Assembly: GCA_900110395.1 (NCBI GenBank)
Contig: FODP01000004.1
Coordinates: 62,001 to 126,000 of the forward strand
DNA length: 64,000 nucleotides
Direction: 5' to 3'
Origin: Rhodospirillales bacterium URHD0017
GTDB taxonomy: Bacteria > Pseudomonadota > Alphaproteobacteria > Reyranellales > Reyranellaceae
Shown: positions 10,417 to 19,085 of the stretch, piece after piece
How positions within the stretch are numbered: position 1 is the stretch's first letter
How the letters are laid out: every line of letters starts with the position of its first letter
Position numbers and translations under genes: made by a program
The notes under the pieces: model-generated
What the model was told of the DNA's origin: nothing
The model's input: only the letters and a program-made list of their open reading frames with translations
Databases searched by the model: none

Positions 10417-11373
10417 ATGGAGATCGATCTCAAGCTGCTGCAGTACGCTGTCGTCCTGGCCCGGCACCGTCATTTCGGTCGGGCCGCCGCGGCGTTGCGG
10501 ATCAGCCAGCCTACGCTCAGCCGCAACATCGCGACACTGGAAAGGCAGATCGGCATGCGCGTCTTCGAAAGGTCGCATCGCGACGTCGTGGCGACGCCCG
10601 CGGGCGACGATGTGCTCAAGATGGCCGATGAGCTGATCGCCCGTGCCGAGGCGCTCTCCAACCGCCTGCAGCTCGTGCGCGACGGCCGCGGTGGCCGGCT
10701 GCGCGTCGCTGCCGGCGCCTATATCCACGATATCGCGGTCCAGCCGGCGGCTATCGACCTGATCAAAGCCAATCCGTCGATCCGCCTGGAGCTGCTGGAG
10801 CGCGAGTGGACCGCCGTCGCAGCGATGCTGATGACGGACCGCATCGACTTCGCCGTGTTCGACATCGCCTCCCTGCGCGGCATGCCGGCGCTTCGTATCG
10901 AGAGCCTGGGTTCGCTCCAGGGCGTCTATTTCTGCCGGGCTGGCCATCCCTTGCTGGAGAAAGCGTCGTTGCAGCCGGCCGACATGCGCGACTATCCGTT
11001 CGTCCTGCCCAGCCTGTCTAACCTGCAGGCCGGCTTGATCGACGGCCTCGATGCCGGCATGACCCTCGATCCGGCGACGGGCGACGTCCTGTCGTCGGTT
11101 GCCGTGTCGTCGTTTCGCATCAGCCGCGACATCGTCGCCGGAACCGATGCCATCGGCATCGGCCATCCAAGCCAGGTCAAGGAAGGCCTTGCAGCGGGGC
11201 GTCTGGCGCTTCTGCATCTACCGTGGAGAAGCAAGTTGCCCGCGGCGGAGATGGGCATCGCCTACAAGCGCGAACGGACCTTGCCGCCTTCGGCACGCAC
11301 TTTCATCAACCTGATCCGCAAGCGCGTGCGCACGGTCGAGACCTCTCGCCGGGGCTCAGGCCGTTCGACCTGA
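10417..11373 (+). CDS. LysR-family transcriptional regulator
   Basis: A 318-residue regulator from the ATG at 10417. It has the N-terminal winged helix-turn-helix (LKLLQYAVVLARHRHFGRAA, then ALRISQPTLSRNIATLERQI) and a LysR substrate domain starting near GRLRVAAGAYIHD. It is divergent from the arylsulfatase gene, sharing an 86-bp spacer, which is the standard position for a LysR activator of the sulfatase operon. The spacer contains GATCGTTC and GAACGATA as an inverted pair, a possible binding site. Ligand unknown; a sulfur-related effector is an inference from context only. Confidence 0.88.
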   Translation: MEIDLKLLQYAVVLARHRHFGRAAAALRISQPTLSRNIATLERQIGMRVFERSHRDVVATPAGDDVLKMADELIARAEALSNRLQLVRDGRGGRLRVAAGAYIHDIAVQPAAIDLIKANPSIRLELLEREWTAVAAMLMTDRIDFAVFDIASLRGMPALRIESLGSLQGVYFCRAGHPLLEKASLQPADMRDYPFVLPSLSNLQAGLIDGLDAGMTLDPATGDVLSSVAVSSFRISRDIVAGTDAIGIGHPSQVKEGLAAGRLALLHLPWRSKLPAAEMGIAYKRERTLPPSARTFINLIRKRVRTVETSRRGSGRST

Positions 11374-11463
11374 CCAATCTCACGATGGGAGGGAGACGAC
11401 TCGTCAGCGGAAGCTGTTTACAGCCGGTCAGCTTTGGTCGGATTGGCGGACGAAAGAACCCGG

Positions 11464-12438
11464 TCAGCTTTCGACCTTGATGTCGTTGTCCTTGACCACC
11501 TTGGTCCAGCGCGCGGTCTCGAACTTCAGCTTCTCGAGGTAGGCCTCGGGCGTGCTGCCGGTCATGAAGAAGCCGAGATCGCCGAACTTCTTCTTCACCT
11601 CGGCGTCCTTGATGATCTCATGGCAGAGCGCGTTCAGCCGCTCGACGACAGGGCGCGGCGTGCCGGCCGGCGCCACCAGGCCGTAGAACACCGCACTCAC
11701 CATGTCGGGCATGCCGAGCTCGACGACGGTCGCAACATCGGGGCACATCGGCGAGCGCTCGGCGGAGGCGACGACCACGCCCTTCAGGCGCCCTGCCTTG
11801 ACGTGATTGCCGGTCGGCAGCACGACGTCGCAGAGCATCGGCACGTGGCCGGCCAGGACGTCGCGAATCGCTTCGGCCGAACCCTTGTAGGCCACGACCT
11901 CCATGTTGAGCTTGTTCCGTGTCTTGAACAGCTCCATCCAGAGATGCGGCTGGTTGCCGATGCCCGAGGTGGCGAAGCGCACCTTCTGCGGCTGCTTGTT
12001 CACCCATTCGGCGAACTCCGCCCAGTTCTTCGCCGGCACGTCGTTGTTGTAGGCGATCAGGTCGGGAATGTCGGCCAAGGTCGAGATCGGCTGGAAATCT
12101 TTCAGCGGGTCGTAGGGCTGCTTCAGCCCCAGCGCGGCGTTGGTCGCCAGCGTCGTCGTGCCGAGCAGCAAGGTCTGGCCGTCGGGCTTGGACTTGGCCA
12201 CCAGCTCCATGCCGATGATGGTGTTGCCGCCGCCGCGGTTCTCGACGATCACCTGCTGGCCGAGCAGCGCCGTCATCTTCTCGGCGACCAGGCGCCCCGC
12301 CGTGTCGGTAGCGCCGCCGGGAATGTAGGGCACCACGATCTTGACCTGGCCGTTCGGCCACGCCTGCGCGCGTACCGCCGAGGCACCAACGATTGTCCAG
12401 CCGGCGGTGCCCGCCAGCATGCTGCGTCGCTTGAGCAT
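11464..12438 (-). CDS. Bug-family (tripartite tricarboxylate transporter) substrate-binding protein
   Basis: Periplasmic receptor of the Bug/TctC family, 324 residues from the ATG at 12436-12438. The N-terminus (MLKRRSMLAGTAGWTIVGAS, ending in VRAQA) resembles a Tat or Sec signal. The conserved opening KIVVPYIPGGATDTAGRLVA and the later region VENRGGGNTIIG are diagnostic. No TctA/TctB genes lie beside it; the only TctB in the window is at 32686, some 20 kb away. Such orphan Bug receptors are very common in proteobacteria with this lifestyle. Ligand cannot be inferred. Confidence 0.9.
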   Translation of the reverse strand: MLKRRSMLAGTAGWTIVGASAVRAQAWPNGQVKIVVPYIPGGATDTAGRLVAEKMTALLGQQVIVENRGGGNTIIGMELVAKSKPDGQTLLLGTTTLATNAALGLKQPYDPLKDFQPISTLADIPDLIAYNNDVPAKNWAEFAEWVNKQPQKVRFATSGIGNQPHLWMELFKTRNKLNMEVVAYKGSAEAIRDVLAGHVPMLCDVVLPTGNHVKAGRLKGVVVASAERSPMCPDVATVVELGMPDMVSAVFYGLVAPAGTPRPVVERLNALCHEIIKDAEVKKKFGDLGFFMTGSTPEAYLEKLKFETARWTKVVKDNDIKVES

Positions 12439-12546
12439 TGTTCCCACCCTATCCTTGTTCGGCAGACTATCGGTTTGACGCCAATTCTCAACATAGCGCA
12501 CTCGGACCTGCGACCTGACGCAGGACCATTTCGCGATCAACGCGGA

Positions 12547-13836
12547 CTATCGCAGCTGAGGCCGGCTTCCACGCGCTGCGAGGTGATAGTCGAGGTACTT
12601 GCGCTGGGTGGCGATTTGATCGGCCAAATACTTGGCATCGTGCCACACGCCCCAGATGAACGAGGAGCCACGCCGCGACTGCCAGGGCAGGCCGAGGAAA
12701 TACAGGCCCGGCTCAGTCGAGACGCCACGCTGATGCTTCGGCCTGCCGTCCTCGTTGAAGATATCAAGCTCTATCCAGCTGTAGTCAGCGACAAACCCCG
12801 TCGCCCAGATGATGGTGGTGATTCCCGTTTTCACCAGATCGAGCACCGAGAGGGGATTGGCTATGCAGTCGGAGTCTGGCCCGATGGCCCTGGCCTCCAC
12901 CTCTTCCGGGAGGTCGAGACCGTTGCGGACGACATAGGTGTCCGCTTCATCCAGCAGAGAGCGAAGGTTCAGGTCGCCCCGTTCGAGATTGTCGACGAGG
13001 TCCGACGCGAAGCTGATCGCGCCATCGGCGTAGGCTTCCGTCCGCCCGACCAGAATTATTCCCCTCGTGGCAAGACGCCGAAAGTCGATCGTATGGCCGC
13101 CGTGCACGCCGCTCACGGCGATCGTCACGTGTTCCCTGCCCGGCTCTCGAGCGACAGCGTCCCATTTGCCCAGAACACCGAGCCACCAGCAGTAATCGCG
13201 ACCGCGATAGGCCCGCGGCGGACGGTCGTGCGGGCCCATCGAGAGGTAGACGCGCCGTCCAGACTCGAGCAGTTCTTCCGCGATCTGGGTGCCTGAGGAA
13301 CCAGATCCCACGACGAGGATCGCTCCGTCGGCCAACTGGGCTGGATTGCGGTAAGCTGTGGAGTGCATTTGCTCGATCGGGGCTTGCCGGGGAACCAGCT
13401 CAGGAACAACGGGACGCTGGAAGGAGCCGGTAGCCGCGACGACGCTGTTGGCCTCGATCACGCCTGTGGAGGTTTCGACACGAAAGCCGGGATGACCGCG
13501 CCTTCTTTCGACCTTCAAGACGTCGACACCGCAACGGATCGGGGCCGCGATCTTCTTGGCATACGCGACGAAATAGTCCGCCACCGTTTCCTTGGGGGCG
13601 AAGTCGTCGGAACCGACATTCCGGTCAACATCGGAAAACGCCAGGCCAGGAAAGCGATCGTGCCAAGCCGGGCCGTTCGCGACCAGCGAGTCCCATCGTT
13701 CCGAGCGCCAGCGTTCGGCGATCCGATGCCGCTCGACGACGATATGAGGCACGCCCGCCTGGCTCAGATGCTCGCTCATGGCCAGCCCCGCCTGGCCCCC
13801 ACCCACGACGAGCGTGTCTATCTCTTCAACTGACAT
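12547..13836 (-). CDS. Flavin-containing monooxygenase / NAD(P)-binding oxidoreductase
   Basis: FAD-dependent enzyme of about 429 residues from the ATG at 13834-13836 (MSVEEIDTLVVGGGQAGLAM). It has the FAD-binding GGGQAG near residue 12 and a second Rossmann motif VVGSGSSGTQIAEEL near 170. Just before that is IEQMHSTAYRNP, which matches the FMO/Baeyer-Villiger-like fingerprint of a conserved His. The WATGFVADYSWIEL and GLYFLGLPWQ segments are usual for YUCCA/CzcO-like flavoproteins. The ribosome site is weak, so a longer start up to 13935 is possible. Substrate unknown. The gene ends 108 bp before the Bug receptor on the same strand. Confidence 0.85.
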   Translation of the reverse strand: MSVEEIDTLVVGGGQAGLAMSEHLSQAGVPHIVVERHRIAERWRSERWDSLVANGPAWHDRFPGLAFSDVDRNVGSDDFAPKETVADYFVAYAKKIAAPIRCGVDVLKVERRRGHPGFRVETSTGVIEANSVVAATGSFQRPVVPELVPRQAPIEQMHSTAYRNPAQLADGAILVVGSGSSGTQIAEELLESGRRVYLSMGPHDRPPRAYRGRDYCWWLGVLGKWDAVAREPGREHVTIAVSGVHGGHTIDFRRLATRGIILVGRTEAYADGAISFASDLVDNLERGDLNLRSLLDEADTYVVRNGLDLPEEVEARAIGPDSDCIANPLSVLDLVKTGITTIIWATGFVADYSWIELDIFNEDGRPKHQRGVSTEPGLYFLGLPWQSRRGSSFIWGVWHDAKYLADQIATQRKYLDYHLAARGSRPQLR

Positions 13837-13945
13837 TGTCGCGATACCGAGAATGTGTGCGTACCGATGTACTACCAACATACCTTTGTTCTCGGCAGGG
13901 CGATTCTCGGGCAATCTGGGGCTTCCACCAAACAACGGTCCCCCT

Positions 13946-13985
13946 CAAAAGAAAAACCCAGCAACCTATGGAGATTGCTGGGGTT
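13946..13985 (-). terminator. Intrinsic terminator reading leftward
   Basis: On the minus strand an AACCCCAGCAA / TTGCTGGGTT stem with a 10-base loop is followed by TTTTTCTTTT. It lies 38 bp beyond the relic stop codon of the MFS fragment at 14024. It could therefore be the original terminator of the MFS gene now found at 19086-20273, and may today terminate transcription from the TetR gene. Confidence 0.75.
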
Positions 13986-14020
13986 CTAGTGCCGATGGCA
14001 GCTTTGAAGTCGCAGTGGGT

Positions 14021-14127
14021 CAGTTACTCCGCGGGTTTCAGCGTCACCTGGCTCATATCGCGCTCATATCGCGCTCGCCGCGCAGCATCGAGATGGCGCA
14101 GAATCGAGGAACGCGCAGCCCGCCAGC
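14021..14127 (-). pseudogene. Displaced, degraded copy of the 3' end of the MFS gene at 19086
   Basis: This stretch aligns with 19083-19179, the last 30 or so codons and stop codon of the downstream MFS transporter, at roughly 90% by eye. Differences are an 11-bp tandem duplication (CTCATATCGCG), a one-base length change in the lysine/proline region, and scattered substitutions. The two length changes break the reading frame, so it is no longer coding. Similarity stops at the stop codon (TTA on the plus strand at 14024-14026). The rest of the 310-bp gap 13837-14146 holds only the terminator at 13946-13985. Confidence 0.85.
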
Positions 14128-14146
14128 GCGGGAACTGGGCGCTAGC

Positions 14147-14653
14147 CTAGCGCTTAAAGCTTTTCGTGGCTCGATCGTACTCGCTTGAATCTCCAAGCGC
14201 GCTGGCGACAACTAGTGCACCAATAATAGTGGACAGAAATTCTGTGGCCTTGTTTGGCGATAGTCCCTGCGAGACAAGCTTGTCCTGGCACATCCTAAAA
14301 AACCGCGTCACCTCAACACCAACCTGCTTTGGCAGATCATGCGAGGCCGCACCGAGGACTGTGCAGGGGCACATGTGTGCCTTGGAAAATGCGGTTCCGC
14401 GAAAAGCCTTGGTCCAAACGCGGACGGGATCAGGATCTTTCTCGAGCGCTTCATCGATACGCGCTGATGTTCTTTCCGACCACCGCCGAACGACCGCCGC
14501 TGCCAAATCTTCCTTCGTCGGAAAGTGATAGTGGACGCTCGAGCTCTTGACGCCCACGTCCTCCGCGATCTCGCGAAAGCTGAAACCACCGAGGCCGCCA
14601 GCCTGAATGCGGCGCTCCGCAGCATTCATGATTGCTGTTTTCATATCGGTCAC
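14147..14653 (-). CDS. TetR-family transcriptional regulator
   Basis: A 168-residue repressor-type protein. The N-terminal helix-turn-helix is IMNAAERRIQAGGLGGFSFR followed by EIAEDVGVKSSSVHYHFPTK, and the last part resembles the TetR_C ligand domain. The GTG start at 14651-14653 has AAGGAGAG five bases upstream; an ATG three codons in is the alternative. An ATAGATAG half-site lies about 40 bp upstream (14695-14702), matching the palindromes upstream of the other island genes, so it probably regulates itself and the island operons. It is the last gene of the island before the displaced MFS fragment. Confidence 0.88.
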   Translation of the reverse strand: MTDMKTAIMNAAERRIQAGGLGGFSFREIAEDVGVKSSSVHYHFPTKEDLAAAVVRRWSERTSARIDEALEKDPDPVRVWTKAFRGTAFSKAHMCPCTVLGAASHDLPKQVGVEVTRFFRMCQDKLVSQGLSPNKATEFLSTIIGALVVASALGDSSEYDRATKSFKR

Positions 14654-14937
14654 GACGTCTCTCCTTGCCCAGCCTTGGCAAACCGCATCTACTCATAGAT
14701 AGTGCAATTTGTCGAATATTCAAGGCAGGCCTTTTAATGCTGCCGTGGAAGCCACGAACAACAACCCGGACGTCCTCGGGACCTAGCGGCAGGTCTCAAC
14801 CCAATGGCCGACTAACGCACCGTCTGCCGCGCCATTTTGTGCGACGATTCTAGCTGGACCAACGCGCAACCAGATAACCACGATCGCGACGATCTCGAGC
14901 GTCATGCAGGCGATCGGCACAGCGTATCGGCCTTCGA

Positions 14938-16197
14938 TCATCGTGTGTTATCGCGCCGTGCCGACCAGAAACGTGGCAACAGAACGATGCCGGTAGCCAC
15001 GACATTCAGGATGGCGCAGAAGAGCAAGGGCACCTGATAGCCTCCGCTGATATCTCGGATCAGACCAAGTGACCCAGGGCCCAGGGCATACACAAACTGG
15101 GTTATCGCAGTCGAGAAGGCGACAAGCATCGGGAATGAGGCCGCATCGAACTCACGATGAATTATCAACGAAGGCAGAGTGACGACATTGCCAACACACA
15201 GGCCATACACCGCGCACGTTACGAAGAGTGCCGTCTCATCGCTCGTCGACGCCATCACAAAAAGGGCGACCGTCTGCGCCACGAAGCAAACGGCACTGGC
15301 CATACGCTGATCGAGTCGATCAACCACCACACCAAGCCCCAATCGTCCAACCACCGCCATAATGGCCGTGATCGCGACGACGAATCCTGCGCGCCTGCGG
15401 TCCATGCTCGCTGCCAGGAAATTGATTTGATGAACGAGGAATCCGACCTGAACAAACAGCGCAACGGCGAATGCGGCGGAAACGGTCAGAAACTTGGAAC
15501 TGCCTAATGCCCGTCGCCTGGTCCATCGCTCAGACCCTGATTTTTCCAAAGTCGCATTGCTGACGCCATGAGGGCCCAACTGCAGTGGCGGCTTCCCCAT
15601 CCAGGCGATGGTCATTGGCACGAGGATAGCGGCCATGATTGCCGCACCGGTGAGTAGCGCCCTCGCGAACCCTACCCGTTCGATGGCGGCAACGAGAACA
15701 GGTGTCACAACGATCCCGCCAACAGCCGCTCCATTGAATGCGAGGCTGATGGCCAGTCCGAGACGGGCCCTGAACCATAGGCCGAGAATAGTCGTGATCG
15801 CGGCAGCACTCATCGCTGCCCAGCCGAACGACATTAGGAGATAGGCGACGTAGAGCTGCCACGGTGCCGTGACCCTGCCCACAAGCGCGGTCGAAACGCC
15901 GAGGCATGCGGTTCCGGCGAGAACAACGCGCTTCGGCCCAAAGCGCGAAATTGCGTCACTTACGAAGACGACGAGAACGGCGCTGAACAGGTAGTAGGAC
16001 GTGCTCGCCGCGGAGACGAGCGATGCTGGCCACCCCTCCAGATCCCGCAATTCTGCCAAATACACGCCCTGGCCGTAGAAACCGAATCCCCAGGAGAAAA
16101 TCGCCACCGCGAAGCACGTAAGCGCGATTCGCCAACCCGGATAGCGCAGCGAAGACTCATTGATCGGTTGACGCCCAAGCTCTGAACTCAGCGACAT
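14938..16197 (-). CDS. MFS transporter (island-borne)
   Basis: A 419-residue protein with about twelve hydrophobic segments, starting after an N-terminal tail at GWRIALTCFAVAIFSWGFGF. The loop motif VSDAISRFGPKRVVLAG matches the conserved cytoplasmic loop 2-3 of the major facilitator superfamily. The pattern resembles monocarboxylate-transporter-like (OFA/MCT) members. It lies between the ketopantoate-reductase-like gene and the TetR gene, and 284 bp of apparently non-coding DNA separates it from the latter. Likely imports or exports the compound handled by the neighbouring enzymes; this is an inference from context. Confidence 0.87.
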   Translation of the reverse strand: MSLSSELGRQPINESSLRYPGWRIALTCFAVAIFSWGFGFYGQGVYLAELRDLEGWPASLVSAASTSYYLFSAVLVVFVSDAISRFGPKRVVLAGTACLGVSTALVGRVTAPWQLYVAYLLMSFGWAAMSAAAITTILGLWFRARLGLAISLAFNGAAVGGIVVTPVLVAAIERVGFARALLTGAAIMAAILVPMTIAWMGKPPLQLGPHGVSNATLEKSGSERWTRRRALGSSKFLTVSAAFAVALFVQVGFLVHQINFLAASMDRRRAGFVVAITAIMAVVGRLGLGVVVDRLDQRMASAVCFVAQTVALFVMASTSDETALFVTCAVYGLCVGNVVTLPSLIIHREFDAASFPMLVAFSTAITQFVYALGPGSLGLIRDISGGYQVPLLFCAILNVVATGIVLLPRFWSARRDNTR

Positions 16198-16319
16198 CTA
16201 CAACCTACAAAGCATGGTCGGCTCATGCTCATTCTACTAAAGACCGCTGGGTGGGACGGGAACGCGCCGCCCACGCTAAGCGGCAAGCCTGCCCACTAGG
16301 GTGTCCCCATGCCGCCGGC

Positions 16320-17270
16320 CTACGGAGCGTCTGTCGAAGGGGTTCCTTCCCTCGCTCTCCTGGCTTCGTAAGTCTTCAAATGTAGATACGCGATCCGCAA
16401 TAGCGACGGAGAGGTGATATCCAAGCCTGACTCGCGCTGCAGCAGGTCGCCGAAGACATGATCGGCTTCAGTCCTAGCGCCGCGCTCAATATCGCGCAGC
16501 ATGGAGGCGGCAGCCGTCGAATTGGCCTGTGTCAGTATCCCACGGATGCGCTGTAGCGTATCTGGCCGGATCGTCTGACTCTGCGATGCCGCGATACGAC
16601 GACATTCGTCCAACAAGGCTTCTGTCAACCCTGTTGCCCCCGCCGCCACTATGTCACCTACAGCACCACGCATCAGGCACGTCATGCCGGCGAAAGTCGC
16701 GAGCAGCACCCATTTTTCCCACATCTCAAGCAAGATCATATTGCTCACCTGCACGGTGAAGCTCGCGTCCTGCATCGCCGCCGCGATGGCATCTGTGCGC
16801 TTCGAAGGGGTACCGTTCAGCTCGCCGAACGTCAGCACCTGCATAGGTCCGAGAAGCACGGCATGACCCCGCTCATCCAGGCGTGCACTAATAACGCACT
16901 GACCACCCAGCAGCCGCGATGCACCAAACCGCTCAGACAAAATGTCGAGGTGACGCAAGCCATTGAGAAACGGCAAGATTGCTGTCTCCGGACCAACCGC
17001 CGGAGCAAATCCATCCATGGCGCTCTCAAGATCGTAAGCTTTGCATGTTACCAACACCAAATCATACGGGGCCTCGATCTGCTCGCTGACGATGGCGCGT
17101 ACGGCAAGCTCGTCAGGGCGCTGATCCAAGGCGCGAACAGCAAAACCATTCTTCCTAATTTGTTCGGCGCGTCCCGGACGCACCAAGAAAGTTACGTCAC
17201 GTCCTGCCTGCAACAGGCGACCACCGAAATAACCGCCGATGGCGCCCGCACCAACTACGAGTACTCGCAT
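16320..17270 (-). CDS. 2-dehydropantoate 2-reductase family protein (PanE/ApbA-like)
   Basis: NADPH-dependent 2-oxoacid reductase family, 316 residues. It has the Rossmann motif MRVLVVGAGAIGGYFGGRL at the N-terminus, VTCKAYDLE (catalytic-type lysine) near 79 and a C-terminal PanE domain ending near LHLKTYEARR. The usual QNG motif reads PFLNGL. Placement beside MFS and alpha/beta hydrolase genes suggests a catabolic relative acting on a branched 2-oxo or 2-hydroxy acid rather than the housekeeping pantothenate enzyme. Two operator-like palindromes lie 170-235 bp upstream. Confidence 0.82.
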   Translation of the reverse strand: MRVLVVGAGAIGGYFGGRLLQAGRDVTFLVRPGRAEQIRKNGFAVRALDQRPDELAVRAIVSEQIEAPYDLVLVTCKAYDLESAMDGFAPAVGPETAILPFLNGLRHLDILSERFGASRLLGGQCVISARLDERGHAVLLGPMQVLTFGELNGTPSKRTDAIAAAMQDASFTVQVSNMILLEMWEKWVLLATFAGMTCLMRGAVGDIVAAGATGLTEALLDECRRIAASQSQTIRPDTLQRIRGILTQANSTAAASMLRDIERGARTEADHVFGDLLQRESGLDITSPSLLRIAYLHLKTYEARRAREGTPSTDAP

Positions 17271-17440
17271 CTGAGATTCTCCTGCATTTCCGCTCCTCCC
17301 GATCGCCCTCAGCTACCACTTCGATTCAAACAATGGCTCGCGGGAAACGGACGCCATAGTCTCGCAGCGATGTGCCCTGGCCCAATTCAGGTACTCCTTC
17401 GCCAGCTTCTCAGCCGCGCGCGAAGCTCACGTCGGCTTAC

Positions 17441-17503
17441 CTATCTATCGATAGCTCACATGCAGTTAAGCGAGGTGGACCGTCAATATCTATCTATCGA
17501 TAG
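17441..17503. promoter_or_regulatory. Pair of CTATCTATCGATAG operator-like palindromes upstream of the reductase gene
   Basis: The 14-mer CTATCTATCGATAG occurs at 17441-17454 and exactly again at 17490-17503, both centred on the palindrome CTATCGATAG and 49 bp apart. The same motif recurs as a pair at 18914-18982. They lie in the 404-bp gap 17271-17674, which otherwise shows no gene. The likely binder is the island TetR regulator; this is an inference from co-location. Confidence 0.7.
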
Positions 17504-17674
17504 GGCGTGGTTTTAAGAGGAAGGATCGATTTCGAACGCCCCGTTGCCCGGTTCGGCTCTATGACGGGATTGGAACTTCCGCACACTAGCCCTGGGGGCA
17601 GTCTCTGCAGGTGAGTGACCGCCGAGCCCGGCATCCTGTCAGCTCATGCAAGGCGGGATTGTCGAGCGCCTCTG

Positions 17675-18466
17675 TCATGACTGCGCCTCGATACCGAGAA
17701 ACTCGACCACGGCGCGCGCCACGGCTTCGGGCTGTTCCAGCACCATGAAGTGTCCAGCATGAGGCAGGTCGACCACTCGCACCCGCTCGCCAAACTGCTC
17801 CCGCAACGCATAACCGTTGCCAGGCACAGCGGCCTGATCATCGAGCCCCTGGACGACCAGAAGGGGAGCCCTCCCTCCGCTCCACCACTCGTCGAGCGGT
17901 ACATTTCGGGATGTCCCGAGATGGGCAAGAAAAACCGCAGGCCAGCATTCGACCGCCGAGAGTATGCGAGGATCGGAAGCAGGCGAGAGCCAACGCGCGC
18001 CCAGCTTCGTGACGCAATCGCTTCCGTTCATCTTGACTTCGCTGGCCTTGCGAAAGTCGGCGCCGAGAGGCGGCGAGGGTGCGATAAGACCGCCAGCCGC
18101 GAGCACGACGACTTTGCGGACCAGAGATGGACAGTCGGCCGCCAGGCATCGAGCGATCCGGTTGCCGAATGCGTGACCGATGAGATGTGCCGGGCCGCAA
18201 CCCAGTACTTCGACGGCCTCAGCTACATCGGCTGCCAGATCGTGAAGCGTGGCGCCTTCCAGCGAACCACTACTCTCTCCGACCCCGCGCATATTGATGC
18301 AGATAGCCTGGAACCTGCCGGCAGCGAGCGTGCCTGCCAGATCGTCGAAGTAACCGACGCTGCAGCCGGCGTTCGCGAGAAGCACGACTGGATCGCCTGA
18401 CCCGTAGATGGCACACTCAAGTTTGGCGCCGCTCACTTCGATGATTCGATTCTGTCGCAATTTCAT
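17675..18466 (-). CDS. Alpha/beta-hydrolase fold protein with Ala at the nucleophile position
   Basis: A 263-residue single-domain alpha/beta hydrolase. The oxyanion region (VVLLANAGCSVGYFDDLAG), acid residue (VVQGLDDQ, about 209-210) and catalytic His (PHAGHF, about 239) are in place. The nucleophile elbow reads LIGHAFGN, so the expected Ser/Asp/Cys is Ala99; the codon is GCA and is unambiguous in the sequence. It may be a non-hydrolytic member, such as a lyase or dioxygenase-like fold protein, or an inactivated hydrolase. The operator pair at 18914-18982 lies upstream, beyond the small gene at 18623, so both may be one transcript. Confidence 0.83.
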   Translation of the reverse strand: MKLRQNRIIEVSGAKLECAIYGSGDPVVLLANAGCSVGYFDDLAGTLAAGRFQAICINMRGVGESSGSLEGATLHDLAADVAEAVEVLGCGPAHLIGHAFGNRIARCLAADCPSLVRKVVVLAAGGLIAPSPPLGADFRKASEVKMNGSDCVTKLGARWLSPASDPRILSAVECWPAVFLAHLGTSRNVPLDEWWSGGRAPLLVVQGLDDQAAVPGNGYALREQFGERVRVVDLPHAGHFMVLEQPEAVARAVVEFLGIEAQS

Positions 18467-18622
18467 CTCCGTGTTCTCGCCGAACCAACCACCAGCCTTT
18501 GCGTCTCTAGGGCAGTGAGCGGAAGCGCAAACTCCGCTTGCAGCTCGACGACAAAGTTAGCGTGAGCGAGCAGCCCTTGCTCGCCAGATCCGGACTCCAT
18601 CCCCTGATGCGAGCGGGTACCG

Positions 18623-18880
18623 TCATCCAACCCAAAGCCGAGCCGGCGGCCGAGCGATATCCGCCGTACAACTGCGCTCACTGGCTGAGGCGAAGCTGCC
18701 ACTAGGAGTTTGCCGCAGCCGCGGCGACGCCGACGGCGCGACTTGACGCCTGGTCAATCGCCGCTTCGAGAGGATACGACGGAAGAAAGCGAATATGCCG
18801 GGCTTCCGCGGCGCAGGTTGTTGCAACCAATGGCGCTCGTACCAAGACGGGTCGACTTGAAAAAGCATTGGAAATTCCAT
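18623..18880 (-). CDS. Small conserved-looking protein at the head of the island operon
   Basis: The ATG at 18878-18880 follows a strong ribosome site (GGGAGG). It opens MEFPMLFQVDPSWYERHWLQ, an aromatic N-terminal pattern with a WYERHW core followed by a basic proline-rich segment (APRKPGIFAFFRRIL). I recall similar small proteins in rhizobia but cannot name a family. Only the first 45 or so residues look well constrained; the rest is Ser/Arg/Ala-rich, so a frame error or degeneration after that is possible. It lies directly downstream of the operator pair at 18914-18982. Confidence 0.5.
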   Translation of the reverse strand: MEFPMLFQVDPSWYERHWLQQPAPRKPGIFAFFRRILSKRRLTRRQVAPSASPRLRQTPSGSFASASERSCTADIARPPARLWVG

Positions 18881-18913
18881 AGTCCGCCTCCCATCCCTTC
18901 CGCTTTGACGTAT

Positions 18914-18982
18914 CTATCTATCGATAGATCGTAAGGATATGTAGGCAGGACGGAATTCTCGTCAAATCCTATCTATCGGTAG
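18914..18982. promoter_or_regulatory. Second pair of CTATCTATCGATAG-type operator palindromes
   Basis: CTATCTATCGATAG lies at 18914-18927, inside a perfect 14-bp palindrome ATCTATCGATAGAT at 18916-18929. A one-mismatch copy, CTATCTATCGGTAG, lies at 18969-18982, 55 bp away. This gap (18881-19085) separates the first island gene from the MFS gene end. Together with 17441-17503 it suggests coordinate control of two island promoters. Confidence 0.7.
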
Positions 18983-19085
18983 GGCGTCCCCAAGCAGCGA
19001 GATCGAACAAACTTATCTCATGGGCTGATTGGAACCCTCGAGGAAGCTATCTGGCGCCTCATGTCCCGAAACGGCAGTCGTTCGG

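Larger units (their letters stand above)
14128..19082. mobile_element. Inserted island flanked by direct repeats of an MFS gene 3' end
   Basis: The segment between the two copies of the MFS 3' end (14021-14127 and 19083-19179) is about 4.95 kb. It contains only minus-strand genes: small protein, alpha/beta hydrolase, ketopantoate-reductase-like enzyme, MFS and TetR. Base composition is visibly less GC-rich than its surroundings, and intergenic gaps are longer. Repeated palindromes of the CTATCTATCGATAG type occur only here. No integrase, transposase or terminal inverted repeats were seen, so the mobile nature is inferred from the boundary structure. Confidence 0.7.
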
